In this document: positions 36,311-47,698 of the stretch, in pieces
Numbering within the stretch: the first letter of the stretch is position 1
Layout of the letters: every line of letters begins with the position of its first letter
Origin: Sphagnum magellanicum
Lineage: Eukaryota > Streptophyta > Sphagnopsida > Sphagnales > Sphagnaceae
NCBI GenBank assembly: GCA_021904315.1
Contig: CM038910.1
Span: 17,670,001 to 17,734,000 of the forward strand
Direction: 5' to 3'
DNA length: 64,000 bases
Position numbers and translations under genes: made by a program
Notes under the pieces: model-generated
What the model saw: only the letters and a program-made list of their open reading frames with translations
Told to the model about the DNA's origin: nothing
The model's database searches: none

Positions 36311-39300
36311 ATGTTGATTTAAGTTTGAAAGTATTTATTTATTTATTAAGGTTCTTGAACCTTTAGTGTGGAGGTAGGTATCGCCTTTTGGTGTGCTTTG
36401 AATAAGCACAACTTATCAAAAATGTTAGTAAACAAGTTATGTATGAAGAAAACTTTTAACTATATTTAATGTCATCAAAACATCTTTGCTAAGAAAACAA
36501 CACCATTAATTGGTGGTTCCTCCATTCCCTATACTTTCTTGAACTGATTACTTTGTGATGGGGATGTGTGTCCCCTCACATTTTTGTGAGTTTCCTTTAA
36601 AGAATCAAGAAGCCAAAAGGGAAAACAATGAATTTAAAGGATGATGAACAAGGGTGAATGCATGATTGAGTGTTTCAATATTGATAAAAATTACACTCCC
36701 TATAAGTCCATACAATTTTTTTAAAATTATTCAAATGGACATGGTTGTTTTTTTTAAATGTTATTATTATAATATTTGAATAATACATGTTCAATCACAT
36801 ACAAACCTTCCCAAATCTATGTGAAAACTTGTATTTAATGTAGTTGATGTCATTTTTTAATTTGGAAGTCCTAAAAGAAAACCCACAAAGTCTAGATGAA
36901 TAATGACCCATGTAAAGCTTTCAAAAACATATATTTTTGGGACAAAGAAATTGAAAAAATAAAAATTGCAATTCATATGAACTTATGAAAATATGGTGAA
37001 ATTTTAACGATTCAAAAGTCCCAAACTATCAAATGGATAAGGTTTTCAAATAAAAGATTCTTCATATAAATTTATCATCTTGTATTACATCATATATTGA
37101 GTCCCAATAACAAATTTGGAATGTGAATCAATATAATTTTTTTCGATTTTGTAATGGTCTAGTCAAATGATTAGTCCATATTTTTCAATTTCAAAAGTCC
37201 ATTACTACTAACAAATGAATTTTTTATCAATAAATAACCACATATTTTTCTTCATAATGAAATTGTTAGTCTAAATCCAAGTTCCAATTAATAAATTTAA
37301 GGATATATTAATCACCATATGCATTTGAACCAAAGGTGCCCTGGGAAAAAAATTCATACAATCACAATAGTGAAACATTCAATCTTGCATTTACCCACAA
37401 CCCTAAACAAGGAAAGAACAAGGAACCATACATGGAGACACCCTTAAAGAGGATGAAATATGTTTGACACTTCACACCTTCCTTTGATAGACTTAATAAT
37501 CGAGCAAAAATAGATGGTGGCAAGTTGTACAAGATAAAACAAAAAATGGTAAAAGGGCAAAGGTTGTGCTAGTTGTTCCATTTGTTAAAAGGATATGAAT
37601 AGAGTAGGCAATGGATCCAATGTGGGTGGTTTATCCATTGAAGGCTATATTGATAGGTGTGTGCACAATGTAACATATTTAAACAACGTCTCAACATTCT
37701 TGGTAACAATTGAATGTGTTATTGACAGAGGTGGATAATGAAAGTTGTAAAATTTTGTCACTTTTGAATGATGCGCTTGTGAAGATAATTTCTTTATTTT
37801 AAAGCAGTGGATTAGGAGTTGGAAGAGATGTTGAGAAAGTCCTTGAGTTTGAAAGTTGAGAAGACATTAAAAAGGTGGGACACTTTTAGTTGCAAGAATG
37901 GTGTGAGGACTTGTTTGAGGAAAAGTTTCATAACTTAGATTGTTGGTATCCTAGGTACCAAATTTAGGGAACACTTTGATTTGGAACACATAGGGTCATT
38001 ATTAAATCTAGGTTTGATTGTTGGTGTTTTGTGTCATAGTTTTGGTTGATTTAAAGTTGTGAAAAGAAGTTTAGTTTAATTATGTGTTCATGTTTGGTAA
38101 GGGGTTTGTTAGTGGCAATGACTACAAATGGCATGTGCAAGATCATTGTGAATTTGAATGAAAGTTCTACAAATAACATTTAAATTGCCATTTTTTTTTA
38201 CAAGTTCTTTTCATTAATAGTTGATTTGTTTTTTTTCTTTTTGTTTTGGTGTTGTTTGGTTGGAATTACTTTTTGTTTAAAACTAAAGTTTCTTCTCAAA
38301 TTGCATCATCTACATACCAATTTTCTGTTCCACACAAAAGAAATATTTCCATAGTCATCCCATTTTTGCATGTTGTTATGATTTTGAGGTTTCATCATGT
38401 GATGTGACCAACATCAAGCCTAACAATTGTGGGTAGATTCCACAATGTAATGTTAATTAATAAATGATTGAATACAATAATATGGAGGAAATTTTCATTA
38501 TAAATTGTCTTTTTGAAATTTGATATGTTTAATCTCCTCTTGAAAACAATTCAACACTTTTGTCAAAAAAATCTAAATTGTTTATTTTGTCATTGATCAT
38601 CATGTATTTTATTCTTTAAGGCTTCTTTATTTATGTTAAGTTTGAGTTTCTACACATGCATGAATTAGTTGTTGTCAAAAGTTTGTCCAACATGCCAATG
38701 GATGAAAGCTGCATGAAAGTTCTAGGTTTTTAAAAAATCCTAGAACACGAAAAAAATATTGCATGCATAATTTGCATGAGTTGTACCCATCACATCTCTC
38801 ATTGCCTAAAACCTAAGAATAGGGAAAGCTTTTGAATTTACTCACACACCACCTTTTTTTTGTTTCATGATGCCTCTTGGCACATCCAAGCCTAGGTCTT
38901 TTACAAATATAACAATGATAAATCAATTATTAGGGATAATCATTTTGGGCCTAACATGTGGTGTATGCAAATGACAAGATGGCTGCAATGTGAAACCACA
39001 CTATAGGGGTGTTAACCTAGACAAGGAAATATACTTTTTTTTCGTACAAATAATATTATTTTGGGAGCAAATTTTTAAAATTTTGTTTAACATTTTGAGA
39101 AACACATAAGGTGGATTTTTTACACGAGAACTTAACATAATTCTTGGTAAATTCAAATGAGAATAAATTTTCAACAAAAATAATTTTTTTCACACTTGTG
39201 TTAATCTGAACTTTGAATGGAAAACCTCATCTATATTTTTTTTGTGAAATCATATGAATGGAATTTTTCACAAGGAAATAAAATGATACAATCAACTCAT

Positions 39301-40370
39301 ATTCAACATATGTATAAATATTTCATGAAGTTTAGTAATCGCTCAAGAATGATTTTTGAAATATATTTACACTTGGTAAAACATCACATTTTCACAAATA
39401 ATTTTTAATAATTTGACACCAATCAAAAATTGTAGTTTAAAAAAAAGAATGTTTGGCTTTTGAACTACTTTATTATGAGTACAATTTATGAAAACCATTT
39501 AAAATATTGGCTTGGTGGAAGTTTTAAAACACACAATTTTTAAAAAGGAAATTGTGATATTATTTTTTATTCATTGTAGTATGTTTTCACTTTACAAGTT
39601 GATAAGGACCTTTGATGAAGGTGATGTTAAAATGCATGTAATGCAATTCAAAAGGCCCAAGGTTGTAACAATGATTTTATTGCAACAACATGGGAGGTAT
39701 CAATCACTTCGCAAAAGGGAAGAAAAAGGTGAAAGGTTGTTCACATGGCTTGGGAAAATCAAATGGAATGAAAGAAGGTGTTTGTTGAGAAAGAAAGGGG
39801 AGGTTGGACAATCAAACAACTTACAATAGAAGGGTAGTTGTGGGGGCATAGTTTGATGATGGATAGAGCTATTATGTTTTGCTTGTGACTAACCCAACTA
39901 ATCAATGTTCCACCTACACTAAAAATGTAGTCACCTATAGATTTTATTTTGCCTAGACCCTTTGTCCAATCAACATTTTAAAAAATAAAGATACATGTAC
40001 TCCTCTTTTGTAAACCAAACCTAAATTCTTCATGTCCATATGATGAATTTGCCACCCCTTGTTGCTAGCAAGAACTATAATTGTCTTAATAGTCAAGTCT
40101 ATTTGGCAATTGGTGATGAGGTCTTTTTGTAATCAATGTTTGAGTTTTGTTCAAAACCTTTAACAAATATCTAAGTTTTATATTTGGTTCAATGATTTAC
40201 AATATGTTTTATTATGTGAAACCATTTGACAAATGTGGGTTTTTGTCCTTGGGAGAAAAAACAATAAATCCCAAATGTTATTATTATGAATGGAGGCTAT
40301 TTCTTAATTTGTGGCCTTTGCCCAATGGGATCTTTGATGGGTATAAAAACTTTGAGGTTTGGTGGGGATT
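36310..40370. other. AT-rich intergenic DNA
   Basis: No gene or element recognised over 4 kb. One plus-strand frame (39512-39829) ends in a Lys/Arg-rich stretch but has no domain I can name. Confidence 0.45.
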
Positions 40371-40373
40371 TTC

Positions 40374-41110
40374 TTAGACTACAAACATGGTCCTCAAGAA
40401 TCTAATTGTTTTACATTGCATTTGTGCGGATCTTTTGAAAATTTGAAGTTGGTGTGTGTTGTTTTGAGTTGAAGGATTTGGAAGATTTTTTTCCATCCTA
40501 TCCTCATGAATTGGAGATATGTGAAGAGGCTCCCTTGATTGAGAGTGGATAATGTTGATTGCCAACGAATTGGTTGTTGGACCATATTGAAGGTTGTTTT
40601 GAAGATTGGTAAGGTGTAGATGAACATCATTGTCTTCTATCATTTTAAGATTTTCCTCAAAGGACAATGGTTTTGTGCTTTCCTTATAACAACATTTCTT
40701 GGAACAATGATTTTCTTCAAGGGAGGGATGAAACACCTAGATACGCCCTGTTGTGATCATCTATATCCACTAAGACTTTTTTGACAAACCTTTCAAATAA
40801 CTTATCTTGTTCTCTTTGGGTGCATGCACATGTATTAATGTTCCAAAAACCCTAAGATTTGATAGATTTGATTTTTTGCACATGTACATTTCTTTAGGTG
40901 TTCTAAGTCCTAGCACTATTGTAGGTTTTCTATTGAACAAATAACAAGCAGTGTTCATTAGTTTTACCCATATAAGATACTTTGATTTTTTTTACTGTGC
41001 CAAATATCTAGTTATATTCAATAATGATGTGTTTCTTTTATGTTATGTCCTTACGCTATGCAATATAAGTTTGGCTTAGCTCCCTTTGTATGGTTGATGC
41101 AATGCACAAT
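40374..41110 (-). mobile_element. Ty1/copia retrotransposon remnant (integrase end)
   Basis: On the minus strand, the frame at 40958-40770 reads NTACYLFNRKPTIVLGLRTP, then KEMYMCKKSNLSNLRVFGTL, the conserved end of the copia integrase domain (usually NxACYLINRSP...TPxExWxGxKPxLxxLRVFGC). Upstream to about 41110, frame-broken sequence such as YLAQ-KKSKYLIWVKLMN fits the preceding integrase region. Downstream, frames to 40374 correspond to the linker before reverse transcriptase, which I do not find. No LTRs seen. Dead and truncated. Confidence 0.7.
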
Positions 41111-41479
41111 TCACACATGAAATCCTATACAATGTAACCTTCATTGTTATGTAATATAGTTTTTGGACTCTAGCTATTCCATGCTTGTTAGGTAGACCCT
41201 AGGTGGTTGAGAGATGCCGAAGTATCCTATGATTGGGGTATTAACGTAATCACAATTCAAGGAAACAACATAATACAAATCCTTGTTGTGGCTAAACTGT
41301 TGGGAAATCAAACTAAACTTGTTATGTTATGACTTTTTGGAAGGAATAACTCATGAAGAGGAGGATTTGATATTTGCCATTGAACTCAAGTCATTTCCAT
41401 CGACACTATTGTTTTGTTGGCTACATCAATTGTGATTTGTGTAAGAAGAGCTAGCTACAAAATGAACTTTTGAAATTGT

Positions 41480-42215
41480 ACCATTAGTTCAAACACAATT
41501 TCAAATTCAAGAATTCTTTTTCCACGAACTGGTTGAACCCCTCCATCAGGAATGTTCTATTGTCAAGGACTACCCAAAAAATACTATCATCATGATCTCG
41601 TAGAAACGATTGTGGATGAAACTCCTACTAGGATTAGGACGCAGCAGCTAAAGGTTGCTGATTGGACCTTGACTTAGGAAGAACGATGAACAAAACACAA
41701 TTTGGGAATTGTGGATACTCCTTAGTTTGTGAAAAAAAGAAGTTGCACTTGAACTGTAAAGATCTTCATTACTTGATGCTCTCTCTAGATGGAGTTCAAA
41801 GACATCTTTGCTTGGACATACAATGACTTTGAGAGGAATCTCATTGGAGTTAGCTCAACACTGAATTGAGCCAAATACAATGGAACCAACGGCTCCTCAC
41901 TCAGTAAAAACACATGAATTCTAATTATGTTGCAATTGTTAAACAAGATTTGGACAAGTTAGCAACAAGTTTTATTAAACATCCATATTCTTAACACTTT
42001 ACTGTTGAATTTCTGAATACAGTGATAGGACATGACACAGATTCATTTCTGGATGGCTTTTGAGGATATCATCGTATATCAATTGCACCACAAGACCAAT
42101 ACAAGATAGCTTTTCTCACTGATTGGCTGCATTTGTTCAGCTTGTTATGCCATTCGGTGTGAAAAATGGTCCAGGTAGATTTGTAAGGCAGTTTTAATCT
42201 GCGATAACACATAAT
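41480..42215 (+). mobile_element. Ty3/gypsy retrotransposon remnant (linker and reverse transcriptase)
   Basis: The plus strand, in broken frames, reads VADWTLT-EER, then EFKDIFAWTYND, NYVAIVKQDLDKL, FIKHP, then VIGHDTDSFLDGF, YHRISIAPQDQYKIAFLTDW and FVQLVMPFGVKNGPGRF. This is the N-terminal half of a gypsy reverse transcriptase (usual FKDVFAWTYEDLKGIP, YSFLDGFSGYHQI, MPFGLKNAP). The YxDD region is not found. It carries many stops and frameshifts and lies in opposite orientation to the copia remnant immediately to the left. No LTR or primer-binding site seen. Confidence 0.7.
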
Positions 42216-42947
42216 TTGACATGGACTTGGTAGCCACAATGTGATTTCTTCATACAATTCAAGTTTGAACAATTTGTTTCTGTATCCATCAATTTGGGTG
42301 TGTTGAAAAATTGCTCTGTTCAGGATGCTGAACCTATTGCATCTAGACTTTCTCATGAGTTTCTTTCACATTGAAGCTTTGTATCTCCATGAGGTCCCCA
42401 GCAATTTGGTGCAGGATCATGTGTTTCAACATGTTGATGGTTTATATTACAGTCCTCATGTAAAGTGCCAAGCTTTGGTCTGTAAAACTCAAAATGCTGT
42501 GTCTTGATGGTAGTTGCTGCTGGTGATCATGCTGGCAATTTCCTTGTGACATTTCCTACATCATGTAGCAACTAGGCTAAGATTGTAAGCAGTTCTCATT
42601 TTGTTCAAATTACACAGTTCACAAGATAAAAAGTCAGTGCAGAGTTTGCAGAAATGCTGAAAGAGCCAGAAGAATGGAAATATCTCATTGCACAAGAGCT
42701 TTGCGTAAGGTGAGGTGAGAACACACTTCTATGAGTGGAAACTCACTAGTTTTGATTGCATGTGCAGTGTTGCAATTGCTAGTACTATTAGGGCAGCATC
42801 AATCAGGACAATGCACTTGAATGGTGGTATACACTTCAGGCAATGGAATTGCAGGTTGTTCAAGGATTATACAATCTTCCCTTCATTAAAGTCAGATACA
42901 CAAGCCGGTGAACCCAGAAATGCACGCTGAATACAAGAATGTATTAT

Positions 42948-43053
42948 GGAATGGTCAAGCTCCTGCCCATTATACTGGGGTAGGTGCCAGGCAAGTCTGT
43001 CAGGGTGAGCCAGGTCACACACCCAACATAATGGGCAAGGGCAAGGCCATTCC
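42948..43053. other. Imperfect hairpin with 41-base arms (possible small-RNA precursor or foldback)
   Basis: The left arm 42948-42988 (starts ggaatggtcaagctcctgcc) and right arm 43013-43053 (ends gggcaaggccattcc) are inverse copies with 28 of 41 positions identical, some further G-U pairs possible in RNA, and a 24-base loop. The perfectly paired core is tgcccattat. Size and shape fit a short plant miRNA-type hairpin or a tiny foldback element. I do not recognise a known mature miRNA in it. It lies about 420 bases past the DREB2 stop codon. Confidence 0.45.
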
Positions 43054-43056
43054 ATG

Positions 43057-43216
43057 ACATTAAGGTCTGGGGTGGCACATTCACAATTTTTAAAAATTCA
43101 TGTTCTACACACACATTTTGGTCACTATTACACGCATATGATCATCACCAGAAGATTATGTCATATATCACATGGTCAAAAAATATGACATAATCTGCCA
43201 CCCCAGACCTTAATGT
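43057..43216. mobile_element. 160-bp foldback element with perfect 21-bp inverted ends
   Basis: Left end 43057-43077 and right end 43196-43216 are perfect inverse copies of acattaaggtctggggtggca. A second perfect inverted repeat of 13 bases (gattatgtcatat / atatgacataatc) at 43154-43166 and 43183-43195 abuts the right arm. No coding capacity and no obvious target duplication. It lies directly beside the hairpin at 42948-43053 and about 255 bases downstream of the DREB2 stop codon. Confidence 0.6.
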
Positions 43217-43470
43217 GAAGGGAACAACTACAACAACAAAACCCAATTCCAGATCTTGTCCTATCATCTTCAACAGTTGGATGCATATTGGCTCAATCCA
43301 TTTGTGAAGAAGTGAGGTTTTCCCACCCCTTGTTTCACATTGAGTACAAAATTGCAATTTACATTCAGAAGAGTCTCTGAACTTTCAGGTTTTGCCTGAA
43401 ATAAGATCTGAACCACCCCCAATGCAAAAGCTGTACAATGCATTTTTGTCTCCAATGAGTGTGTGTTTTT

Positions 43471-44892
43471 TCAAGCGCCTTTTTGTGGTAACAAATCTGG
43501 AGATGTTTGCAGCAAAGCAGACCAAGATTCCTTCTTCATTAGAGATGAAGTTTCAAGCATCTGTACCTCAGGCGAGCTCACTGACATCTCCATCTCTGGT
43601 GATCCTTGGAAGATAAAATCTTGTCCGATCAGAGGCTCAATTTCTTCAAGAGTTAATTCTGCAACTACTGCAGGAGCTGCTGGTGCTGGTGCACTATCAC
43701 CACCACCACCATTCTCCACACTTGCTGTCAATGTACTATCATTGGAAACATTCGAACTGAATGTACCATCTGAGATGGTCATTTGGCAAGCAAGGTTTGC
43801 CCACAAATCCTTGGAATATGTACTCGAATTTGTCATTGTGCTGGCATTGCTGGCAGTTCGGGTGAGCAGTTGCGGCAATAGATATTCCTCGTCCAGTTTC
43901 ATATCCAAAAAGTCGAAATTACAGTCAAGTAAATCTGGGCAATCTTCAAGAGCTTGCTCTCGAGTTATTTCAAGATCAAGTGCACGCTGATTGTCTGCAG
44001 CTACAACAGCAGCAGCTTGAGTACTACTACCACCACCAGCTCCTCCTCCCCCAAATTCATGCTTCACCTCAGCTGCAGTCAACCAGTTACTAGATGATTC
44101 TGGAAGCTCAGCTTCTGCTGCAAGCTTGCGAGGAGATCCTGAGTCTGCTGTGTCCAAGTTTGCATCATGAGGCTCGGGTTTAGTGGTGGCTGATGCTGCA
44201 CTCATTGTTGTCGCTTCCACTTCCCTGCTCACTCTAGAATCTAATCCACTCACAGAAGCTGAAGATGGAAGTTGTTCACCTGGCATCAACAAGAAGAAGG
44301 AAAATTCAGTACCAAATCTTAGACCTAAAGTCCCAGCTTGAACAAAATTAATTGCAATCGAGACAGAGACAGACAGAGACAGAGACAAGTCTGTCATACT
44401 TGGTGCACGTTGAGCTGCAGAAGAGGTGGATGTGCAAGCTGCAGAATTGGGAGCAGATGGAACGCCATCAGGCATGTTGAGAAGAGCACAAGAGCCGTAA
44501 AGAACTCTGGCAGCTTCATCATAAGCGAGAGCTGCTTCCTCTGCAGTAGCGTAAGTGCCGAGCCAGAGACGAGAGCCGCGATTGGGTTCTCGGATCTCCG
44601 CAACCCATTTGCCCCAAGTCCTTTGCCTGACGCCTCTGTAGATGCATTTGGCATTTTCTGGGCCACCTTTTCCTTTCATGCACCCTTTCTTTGAGCCTTT
44701 TGCAGGAGCTTTGCGGATGTTCTTGCGTGGTCCGCGGTCGAGGCTGTAATCTGCTAAGTCAGAGTGATGATGGGTGCTCCCTCCTCCTGCCGTTGCCCCT
44801 CCTCGGCCCGAGCTACTGTTGTTGTTGTTGTTTCTCTGGTTCTGAGTTGCCCACCAGGCTAACGTCTCTGCCACCGAGCTCCCATGCTGCAT
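43471..44892 (-). CDS. DREB2-type AP2/ERF transcription factor, two exons (44892-44400 and 44279-43471)
   Basis: Nuclear transcription factor of the DREB A-2 subgroup, whose members bind DRE/CRT (A/GCCGAC) elements in drought and heat responses. Numbered from the ATG at 44892: [10 protein letters not shown] (5-14), the DREB2 N-terminal motif; [13 protein letters not shown] (71-83), the A-2 signature just before the AP2 domain; AP2 domain at about 84-141 ([20 protein letters not shown] ... [14 protein letters not shown]) with the Val14 and Glu19 typical of DREBs. The C-terminus is acidic ([34 protein letters not shown]), fitting an activation domain. A 120-base segment with donor A/GTATGAC (GT at 44399) and acceptor GATGCCAG (ends 44280) interrupts the less conserved middle. 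It is a probable phase-1 intron without stops, so the spliced product is 433 residues and the retained form 473. Upstream of the ATG the same frame encodes GRRRKRAG, like the DREB2 nuclear localisation signal, but lacks an ATG; a 5' exon may supply the true start. Confidence 0.9.
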   Translation of the reverse strand: MQHGSSVAETLAWWATQNQRNNNNNSSSGRGGATAGGGSTHHHSDLADYSLDRGPRKNIRKAPAKGSKKGCMKGKGGPENAKCIYRGVRQRTWGKWVAEIREPNRGSRLWLGTYATAEEAALAYDEAARVLYGSCALLNMPDGVPSAPNSAACTSTSSAAQRAPSMTDLSLSLSVSVSIAINFVQAGTLGLRFGTEFSFFLLMPGEQLPSSASVSGLDSRVSREVEATTMSAASATTKPEPHDANLDTADSGSPRKLAAEAELPESSSNWLTAAEVKHEFGGGGAGGGSSTQAAAVVAADNQRALDLEITREQALEDCPDLLDCNFDFLDMKLDEEYLLPQLLTRTASNASTMTNSSTYSKDLWANLACQMTISDGTFSSNVSNDSTLTASVENGGGGDSAPAPAAPAVVAELTLEEIEPLIGQDFIFQGSPEMEMSVSSPEVQMLETSSLMKKESWSALLQTSPDLLPQKGA

Positions 44893-45811
44893 AGGATTGT
44901 TGCTCGTCGCGTTACCTGCTCTCTTCCGCCGCCTGCCTCTCGTAAAATGTATGCTTTGCAGCCCGAGCTGCTGCGGCGGCGGCTCAACTCCATCTGAATC
45001 CAGCGGTTACCGAGCGGAAATCCCAACTACCCTTTGCGCTGTTCAATCCGTGGGCCCCCTTTGCATGTGCCTGTGCGCCTGCTTCTCTGTCTCTCTGCGC
45101 CCCTCGTTTGTGTTAACTCTGTCAAATTCTTCGCCTCGAAGGTAAACACGACTCTAAAACTCTCACTGCAAACAGGATCGATTCCCTGCAGTATCAAACC
45201 CGGATACAATCCAATTCCAGAAATCTTAAGAATGAAGAAATGTTCCTGACCTTGTCGATTCTCAACCTCTTTTCTTTCTTCTTTCTTTCTTTCTCCCCTC
45301 CCGTACCAATTCTTTTCTTGTGGGTTCCTGCTGCAACCAAGAAATACAAAACAAACTTCTCAAAAATTGTTCACAACTTTACAATTCTCAACCTTTGCTC
45401 ACCACCCACCTCTCTTCAAGAATACATGAAGGCCTTGTTTCCCACCCTGATAAATTTCCCTACTCATCATCAATCACTCCACTACTACTACTACTACTAC
45501 GACCACCCTTCTCTGTGACTGAAGAAGAATCTCAGCCCACTTCTCAACCAATTCCTCCTCCTACCAAAAGATCAAGCAAGAACCCATCGATCGATTTATG
45601 CAATGTTTTTCAGAAATGGGTTTATGAATCCAACCTGTGTGTGTCTGGATCTGAATCTGGATCTCAATGTCTGTGGGTGTGTCCGTTCGTCCGTTGCCAA
45701 CAGCCAAGAACACAATCTGGTAACAACAAGTAAGTATTATTCACGAATTCTTTACATGACTTTGCGTTTTGCATTCTCGTACTCGCAACGTTTGTTTGCG
45801 CAGCAGCAGGG

Positions 45812-45819
45812 CCACGTGG
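45812..45819. promoter_or_regulatory. G-box / ABRE palindrome CCACGTGG
   Basis: A perfect palindromic G-box (CACGTG core with flanking C and G), about 920 bases upstream of the DREB2 start. This class of site binds bZIP (ABF) and bHLH factors. A link to the stress-response gene is inferred from position only. Confidence 0.45.
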
Positions 45820-46017
45820 GAGATGGGCAACCAGGAAGAGACAAGTGCCGGATGATTTCCGCCCCATCAGATTGTGAGGCACAATCACCAGCGCATTGGG
45901 AAGGAAATCCAGCCATTCTCTCAAGGAAGGAAGGATGCTGATTGGGTGATGGGATGAGCAATCGCAAGCGGACTCGTGCGTCTTTCGCTCGAGGACACAA
46001 TTGCCAGGTGTGTGGCC

Positions 46018-46023
46018 CACGTG
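46018..46023. promoter_or_regulatory. G-box CACGTG
   Basis: A second CACGTG core (context CCCACGTGTT), about 200 bases further upstream of the DREB2 start than the first. Function is inferred from motif and position. Confidence 0.4.
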
Positions 46024-46109
46024 TTGGATCTTCTTCGCTTCCTTTCGCTACTCACGGTCTTCCGGGAACTTCGTCTTCTTCGTCTTCTTCCGTGCATAGG
46101 CAGTAAAAC

Positions 46110-46740
46110 CATCTAGGGTTTAGGGTTTAGAATCTACTCAGGGTTTAAGCTAATTTAGGGTTTTATCTGATGTCATGATGGTTATTCACATGCAGTCTAG
46201 GGTTTAGGGTTTAAAGTCTATTAAGGTAATGTAAGATCTTATCTCATGTGATGATGGTCATTCACATGCAGTCTAGGGTTTAGGGCTTAGAGTCTATCTA
46301 GGGTTTAAGGCAATGTAGGGCGTTAATCTGATGTGACGATGGTCATTCACATGCAGTCTAGGGTTTAGAGTCTATCTAGGGTTTAAGGTAATGTAGGGTT
46401 TTATCTGATGTCATGATGGTCAATCACATGCAGTCCAGGGTTTAAGGTTTAGAGTCTATCTAGGTTTAAGGTAATGTAGGGTTTTATCTGATGTCATGAT
46501 GGTCATTCACATGGAGTATAGAGTTTAAGGTTTAGAGTCTATCTTAGTAGGGTTTAAGCCAATGTAGGGTTTTATTTAATGCCATGATGGTCATTCACAT
46601 GTAGTACAAGGTTTAGGGTTTAGAGTGGATCCAAAGGTTTTAAAACAATATAGGGTTTTACCTTATGTGATGATGGTCATTCACATGTAGTATATAAGGT
46701 TTAAGGTCTAAAGTGTATCCAAGACTTAAGGGGGGTTCTA
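46110..46740. repeat. Tandem array with telomere-like TTTAGGG motifs, about 83-bp units
   Basis: Seven full units and a partial eighth start at about 46110, 46195, 46271, 46356, 46433, 46516, 46604 and 46690. Unit lengths are 76-88 bases. Each has the form GTCTAGGGTTTAGGGTTTAG, a link like AGAGTCTATCTAGGGTTTAAG and GTAATGTAGGGTTTTATCTG, then ATGATGGTCATTCACATGCA. The plant telomere heptamer TTTAGGG recurs two or more times per unit. Diverged single copies appear at 47018-47062 and 56130-56275. Interstitial telomere-like arrays of this type are common in conifers. Confidence 0.9.
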
Positions 46741-47484
46741 CCACGAGAGGCTTTGTCTTTTAATTTTTTTAATTTAAAAATTTTAAGATGACATTTGATG
46801 AATGGAGATAATATTGGTTTAAAGATTATATGTTTTTTTAATTATATGATCACTTTAATACTTTAATTATTAGTTTTCAAATAAAGAAGTTTTACTAGTT
46901 CCAGCCAAAGTTTTTCTTTTCAAATTTGTGAAGTAGGTGGGTTGGTGATCCCTCACAATAGAACTTACTTAGCCAAATTTGGTGAGAGGTGAAAGAGGGA
47001 AGTAAAAAAAACTTGTGCTTTAGAGTCTAGGGTTTAAGGTTTAGAATCTATCTAGGGTTTAATGGTGACTTGCTAGAGCCTATTGTTTACATATGGTGAC
47101 TTGAAACCTTTTTATCCTCATGATGTGGCACTCCCCGGGATTAAAATCCTATTGGACTTTTTGGACTTTTTTGTATTTTTTTGTCACATTTTGTTACATG
47201 CCTACAATTGCGTATTTTGGCATCTCTTTCCATCTTTCCCATATTTTGGCATCACTTTTTCATCTTTTACCATATTTTGGTATTTCAATATGTCATTTCC
47301 ATTGGTATCTCTTTCCAATTAATTCTTCATTTTGCCCATATCTTTCTAACTTATCCCACATTTTTTTCCCCATATTTTGCCATCTGTTTTCATCTCTCCC
47401 ATATGAGCACGCCACAAGAGGTTTTGTCTTTTATAAAAATCAAAAAATTAAAATGACATTAGATGAATGGAGATAATATTGGTT
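46741..47484. repeat. Direct duplication flanking a 30-bp-period repeat
   Basis: The sequence 46741-46819 (ccacgagaggctttgtcttt ... tgaatggagataatattggt) recurs in diverged form at 47412-47484 (ccacaagaggttttgtcttt ...). Between them, 47211-47405 consists of degenerate units of about 30 bases resembling catattttggcatctctttc followed by catctttcc. The nearby frames (47083-47476) are products of this repeat. Confidence 0.65.
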
Positions 47485-47698
47485 CGTTACTATAAATTGG
47501 AAATGTGTCTAATAGTTTGAATGTCACTTAAATTGGTTCATGAAAATTTGACCAATATGCTTCTAAAACACCTAAATTTGGTATCGTTTCCCTAGCACAT
47601 ATGGTCAAACGTGATCAAGCTTTGTTGTGATATTTTTGAATTGGGATTTTAATTCTAATTTATTCATAATGTTTATTAGTTACTATTTTTTTATTTTT

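Larger units (their letters stand above)
44893..46060 (-). promoter_or_regulatory. 5' region of the DREB2 gene, moderately GC-rich, with microsatellites
   Basis: Sequence upstream of the DREB2 ATG on the minus strand. It contains CTTT repeats near 45270-45295 and a (CTA)n run at about 45480-45501. Many open frames exist on both strands but none carries a recognisable domain, so I regard them as chance. Two G-box motifs lie at its far end (separate entries). Confidence 0.45.

Noticed and set aside
43463-43990. 175-codon plus-strand frame opposite the DREB2 gene
   Set aside because: Antisense shadow of the DREB2 coding sequence, low-complexity Ser/Ala content.
45320-46020. Frames of 112-137 codons upstream of DREB2
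   Set aside because: No domains. They lie in the probable promoter and leader and are open because of moderate GC content.
47083-47476. Three overlapping Phe-rich plus-strand frames
   Set aside because: They are translations of the 30-bp degenerate repeat 'catattttggcatctctttc'.
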